From Candidatus Falkowbacteria bacterium CG10_big_fil_rev_8_21_14_0_10_44_15 (GTDB taxonomy: Bacteria > Patescibacteriota > Patescibacteriia > Patescibacteriales > XYC2-FULL-47-12): a DNA stretch of 7,734 bases. The stretch spans positions 1 to 7,734 of the forward strand of contig PFAT01000004.1 in the NCBI GenBank assembly GCA_002773575.1. Reading direction: 5' to 3'. The notes under the pieces were generated by a model, which was not told where the DNA came from, did not search any database, and worked only from the letters and a program-made list of their open reading frames with translations. Each line of letters opens with the position of its first letter. Within the stretch, counting starts at the first letter, position 1. Below, piece by piece: positions 6,119 through 7,734 of this stretch. The position numbers were made by a program, and so were the translations under genes.

Positions 6119-6331
6119 TTTGTACGGATTTCATTCGTTAGTTGATCTTTTAATACGAATACTCCCTACGGTTTTAATATTACCTGCAGCTATGCGAATG
6201 CCACGAATGCAAGTAAAAAGTTTGGTAACGTAATTTGCGGTATTCGCATCCATCTGATATGTTGTCAATGCGTAGGAATAATTCGTGTTAACGGTTCGCT
6301 CAAAGATGTAAATACGTAAAAACTGTTTGAA
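6119..6331 (+). repeat. Palindromic intergenic element, copy B, upstream of rplC
   Basis: Collinear with copy A (642-853), with a constant offset of 5478 after one net indel. Shared blocks include a 13-base identity at 6119-6131, 16 bases at 6194-6209, 25 of 27 at 6231-6257, 15 of 18 at 6280-6297 and 25 of 30 at 6302-6331. It folds into the same nested stems: 6123-6131 with 6310-6318 (one mismatch), 6150-6160 with 6281-6291 (11 pairs, one G-U), CCTGC 6183-6187 with GTAGG 6272-6276, and 6192-6202 with 6239-6249 (11 pairs, one G-U). It begins 11 bases after the T-run of the terminator and ends five bases before the rplC ATG. The flank conserved with copy A includes an in-frame TGA (6328-6330) before the start codon. 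Confidence 0.8.
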
Positions 6332-6336
6332 TATTT

Positions 6337-7116
6337 ATGAAGTTTATTTTAGGAAAAAAATTAGAGATGACGCAAATTTTTCAGGATGACGGCACGGTGG
6401 TGCCGGTAACGAAAGTGCAAGCCGGGCCTTGCGTTGTCGTGCAGATTAAGAACGCGGCGGTTGACGGCTATACCGCCGTGCAGTTTGGCTATGGCGAGAG
6501 GAAAATAAAAAATATTGCTAAATCCCAGCAAGGGCGTTTATCGGATTTGCCTAAGGTTAGATATTTGCGGGAGATGAGAATTAAAGATGCGGCCGCTCAA
6601 GCCGAACTAAAGCGCGGCCAAATTATTGATGTTTCCAGTTTTGCCCCCGGCGACATTATTGATGTTACCGGCACGAGCAAAGGGCGCGGTTTTCAGGGAG
6701 TAGTTAAGCGCCATGGCTTCCACGGCATGCCGGCAACGCACGGCCACAAAGACCAGTTGCGGCATTCTGGTTCCGTGGGCGCGAAAGGTCCGGCGCGCGT
6801 ATTTAAAGGAACGCGCATGGGCGGGCAGATGGGCGACGAGCGAATAACCATAAAAAATTTATCCATTGCCCGGGTTGATGGGGATAATAATATTTTATAT
6901 ATTACCGGGGCGGTGCCGGGAGCGCGCAACGGGCTATTAATCATTAAAGGCGAGGGGGAGATGCAGATAGTTGAAAGTGAGGAATCATTAAAACATGAAA
7001 GCATTAAAACATTAAAACAAGCAGGCGATAAAAATGATGCGGTGGGGCTGATTAAGGATAATAAGGACAGCCAAAATAATACTGAAGGTGAGGTTGTAGC
7101 TAAAGAATTATTGTAA
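6337..7116 (+). CDS. rplC: 50S ribosomal protein L3 with a C-terminal extension
   Basis: L3 is an early-assembly protein of the large subunit whose central loop reaches toward the peptidyl transferase centre. The family core spans about residues 1-208: MKFILGKKLEMTQIF at the N-terminus, DVTGTSKGRGFQGVVKRHGF (109-128), the extended loop ATHGHKDQLRHSGSVG (133-148), ARVFKGTRMGGQMG (153-166), and VPGARNGLLIIKG (193-205). The Gln that PrmB methylates in E. coli L3 is absent (GSVGAKGP here). A tail of about 50 polar residues (210-259) extends past the usual end; E. coli L3 has 209. The tail's first part is encoded by short near-repeats (6986-7018). The start is fixed by an in-frame TGA at 6328-6330. 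No Shine-Dalgarno is visible; palindromic copy B lies directly upstream, and rplD follows after 3 bases. Confidence 0.96.
   Translation: MKFILGKKLEMTQIFQDDGTVVPVTKVQAGPCVVVQIKNAAVDGYTAVQFGYGERKIKNIAKSQQGRLSDLPKVRYLREMRIKDAAAQAELKRGQIIDVSSFAPGDIIDVTGTSKGRGFQGVVKRHGFHGMPATHGHKDQLRHSGSVGAKGPARVFKGTRMGGQMGDERITIKNLSIARVDGDNNILYITGAVPGARNGLLIIKGEGEMQIVESEESLKHESIKTLKQAGDKNDAVGLIKDNKDSQNNTEGEVVAKELL
6986..7018 (+). repeat. CATTAAAAC micro-repeats inside the rplC tail
   Basis: CATTAAAAC occurs at 6986-6994 and 7002-7010, followed by ATTAAAAC at 7011-7018, with ATGAAAG in between. They encode the tail segment SLKHESIKTLKQ. The AT-rich, low-complexity DNA differs from the GC-richer L3 core before it, which suggests that the reading frame grew into repeat-type sequence after loss of an earlier stop. 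Confidence 0.6.
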
Positions 7117-7119
7117 AGT

Positions 7120-7734
7120 ATGAAGGTCAAAGTTTATAATCAGCAAGCAGAAGCAGTCGGCGAGCAGGAGTTAAATCCGGCCGTGTTTGCGGTGCCGGCA
7201 TCGGCGGCGTTGGTACATCAGGTAGCGGTGGCGCAAACGGCCAATGCGCGGCAAACGCTCGCCCACACCAAGACCAAAGCCGAAGTGCGCGGCGGCGGCC
7301 GCAAGCCTTGGCGCCAGAAAGGCACTGGCCGGGCGCGGGCCGGCTCTATCCGCAGCCCTTTATGGAAAGGCGGCGGCGTAACCTTTGGCCCGCGTAAGGA
7401 CCGCAATTTTTCCAAAAAGATTAACATTAAAATGAAACGGAAGGCGACGCTGGGCGTTTTATCCGACAGAGTGCGTAGCGGCAATTTGATTTTAGTTGAT
7501 AAGTTAGAGCTGCCGGACGCCAAGACGAAACAAGCCGCGGCCATTATCGCCGATTTTTTGCGCAAAGTGTTTATTGCCGATAAAAAAACCAGCATACTTA
7601 TAATGATTGCGGATAAAAATGAGCCGGTTGAAATAGCGATGAGAAATTTAGCCGGCGTTAGCTTAATCAAGACAAATAATATTAATATTGTGGATTTATT
7701 AAAATACCGGAATATAATGTTAACGGTGGCGGCG
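7120..7734 (+). CDS. rplD: 50S ribosomal protein L4 (3' end cut by window)
   Basis: L4 is a primary 23S rRNA-binding protein whose extended loop lines the peptide exit tunnel. The frame is open from ATG 7120 to the window end (205 codons, no stop), so only a short C-terminal part is missing (E. coli L4 has 201 residues and ends about 10 residues past the matching point). Family features are ALVHQVAVAQTANARQ (30-45), the tunnel loop with KPWRQKGTGRARAGSIRSP (62-80) and WKGGGVTFGPR (82-92), then KMKRKATLGVLSDR and the C-terminal KTNNINIVDLLKYRNIMLT. It starts 3 bases after the rplC stop with no Shine-Dalgarno, so translational coupling is likely. In E. coli L4 represses its own S10 operon by acting on the leader before rpsJ; in this window the nearest comparable structured leader with a terminator is before rplC. 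Confidence 0.96.
   Translation, partial: MKVKVYNQQAEAVGEQELNPAVFAVPASAALVHQVAVAQTANARQTLAHTKTKAEVRGGGRKPWRQKGTGRARAGSIRSPLWKGGGVTFGPRKDRNFSKKINIKMKRKATLGVLSDRVRSGNLILVDKLELPDAKTKQAAAIIADFLRKVFIADKKTSILIMIADKNEPVEIAMRNLAGVSLIKTNNINIVDLLKYRNIMLTVAA

Noticed and set aside
5871..6134. 87-codon - strand open frame across the rpsJ-rplC spacer
   Set aside because: It overlaps the rpsJ 3' end, the structured hairpin and the terminator; the translation shows no family features, and the RNA structures explain the region better.
6236..6290. Promoter-like hexamers before rplC (TTGCGG, TTGTCA)
   Set aside because: Neither has a good -10 at 16-18 bases, and the matches are not kept in the otherwise similar copy A.
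7218..7670. 150-codon open frame on the - strand within rplD
   Set aside because: Antisense shadow of L4, which is unambiguous on the + strand.

Overview
The window holds the bacterial str operon running into the start of the S10 operon, all on the + strand: rpsL (S12), rpsG (S7), fusA (EF-G), an unrecognised acidic protein, tuf (EF-Tu), rpsJ (S10), rplC (L3) and rplD (L4, cut by the window end). TGA and TAG both serve as stops (fusA and rpsJ end in TGA, rpsG in TAG), so the standard bacterial code fits and the TGA-glycine lineages are excluded. Several traits together suggest a Candidate Phyla Radiation (Patescibacteria, perhaps Parcubacteria-like) genome: near-absence of Shine-Dalgarno sequences, a lineage-specific-looking gene between fusA and tuf, long AT-rich spacers inside normally compact operons, and terminal extensions on S10 and L3. 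This assignment is an inference; no 16S or phylogenetic evidence is present.

Layout. Positions 1-210 hold a large GC-rich hairpin (12-73), a good sigma70-type promoter (107-135) and an AT-rich leader for rpsL. rpsL and rpsG are separated by 228 bases filled by a 212-base palindromic element (copy A, 642-853). rpsG and fusA are separated by 200 bases with degenerate CACGAAT-type tandem repeats and a REP-like hairpin. A near-consensus promoter (3636-3663) lies after fusA and should drive the acidic gene, then tuf and rpsJ. tuf and rpsJ are 13 bases apart. After rpsJ there are 424 non-coding bases: a long hairpin with a purine-rich internal loop (5946-6014), a Rho-independent terminator (6077-6107), and a second, collinear copy of the palindromic element (copy B, 6119-6331) that ends just before the rplC start. 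rplC and rplD are 3 bases apart.

How it fits together. All recognised genes serve translation: three small-subunit proteins, two large-subunit proteins and the two elongation GTPases. The most notable signal is non-coding. Copies A and B align over about 212 bases with only one net indel, fold into the same nested stems, and several stem positions differ between copies in ways that keep or improve pairing. They lie 2-5 bases upstream of the rpsG and rplC start codons. This could be a shared cis-regulatory RNA linking the str and S10 clusters, or a diverged palindromic repeat (MITE-like) family; a genome-wide copy count would separate these. The terminator between rpsJ and rplC, with a possible competing pairing and no convincing promoter behind it, makes attenuation of rplC-rplD plausible.
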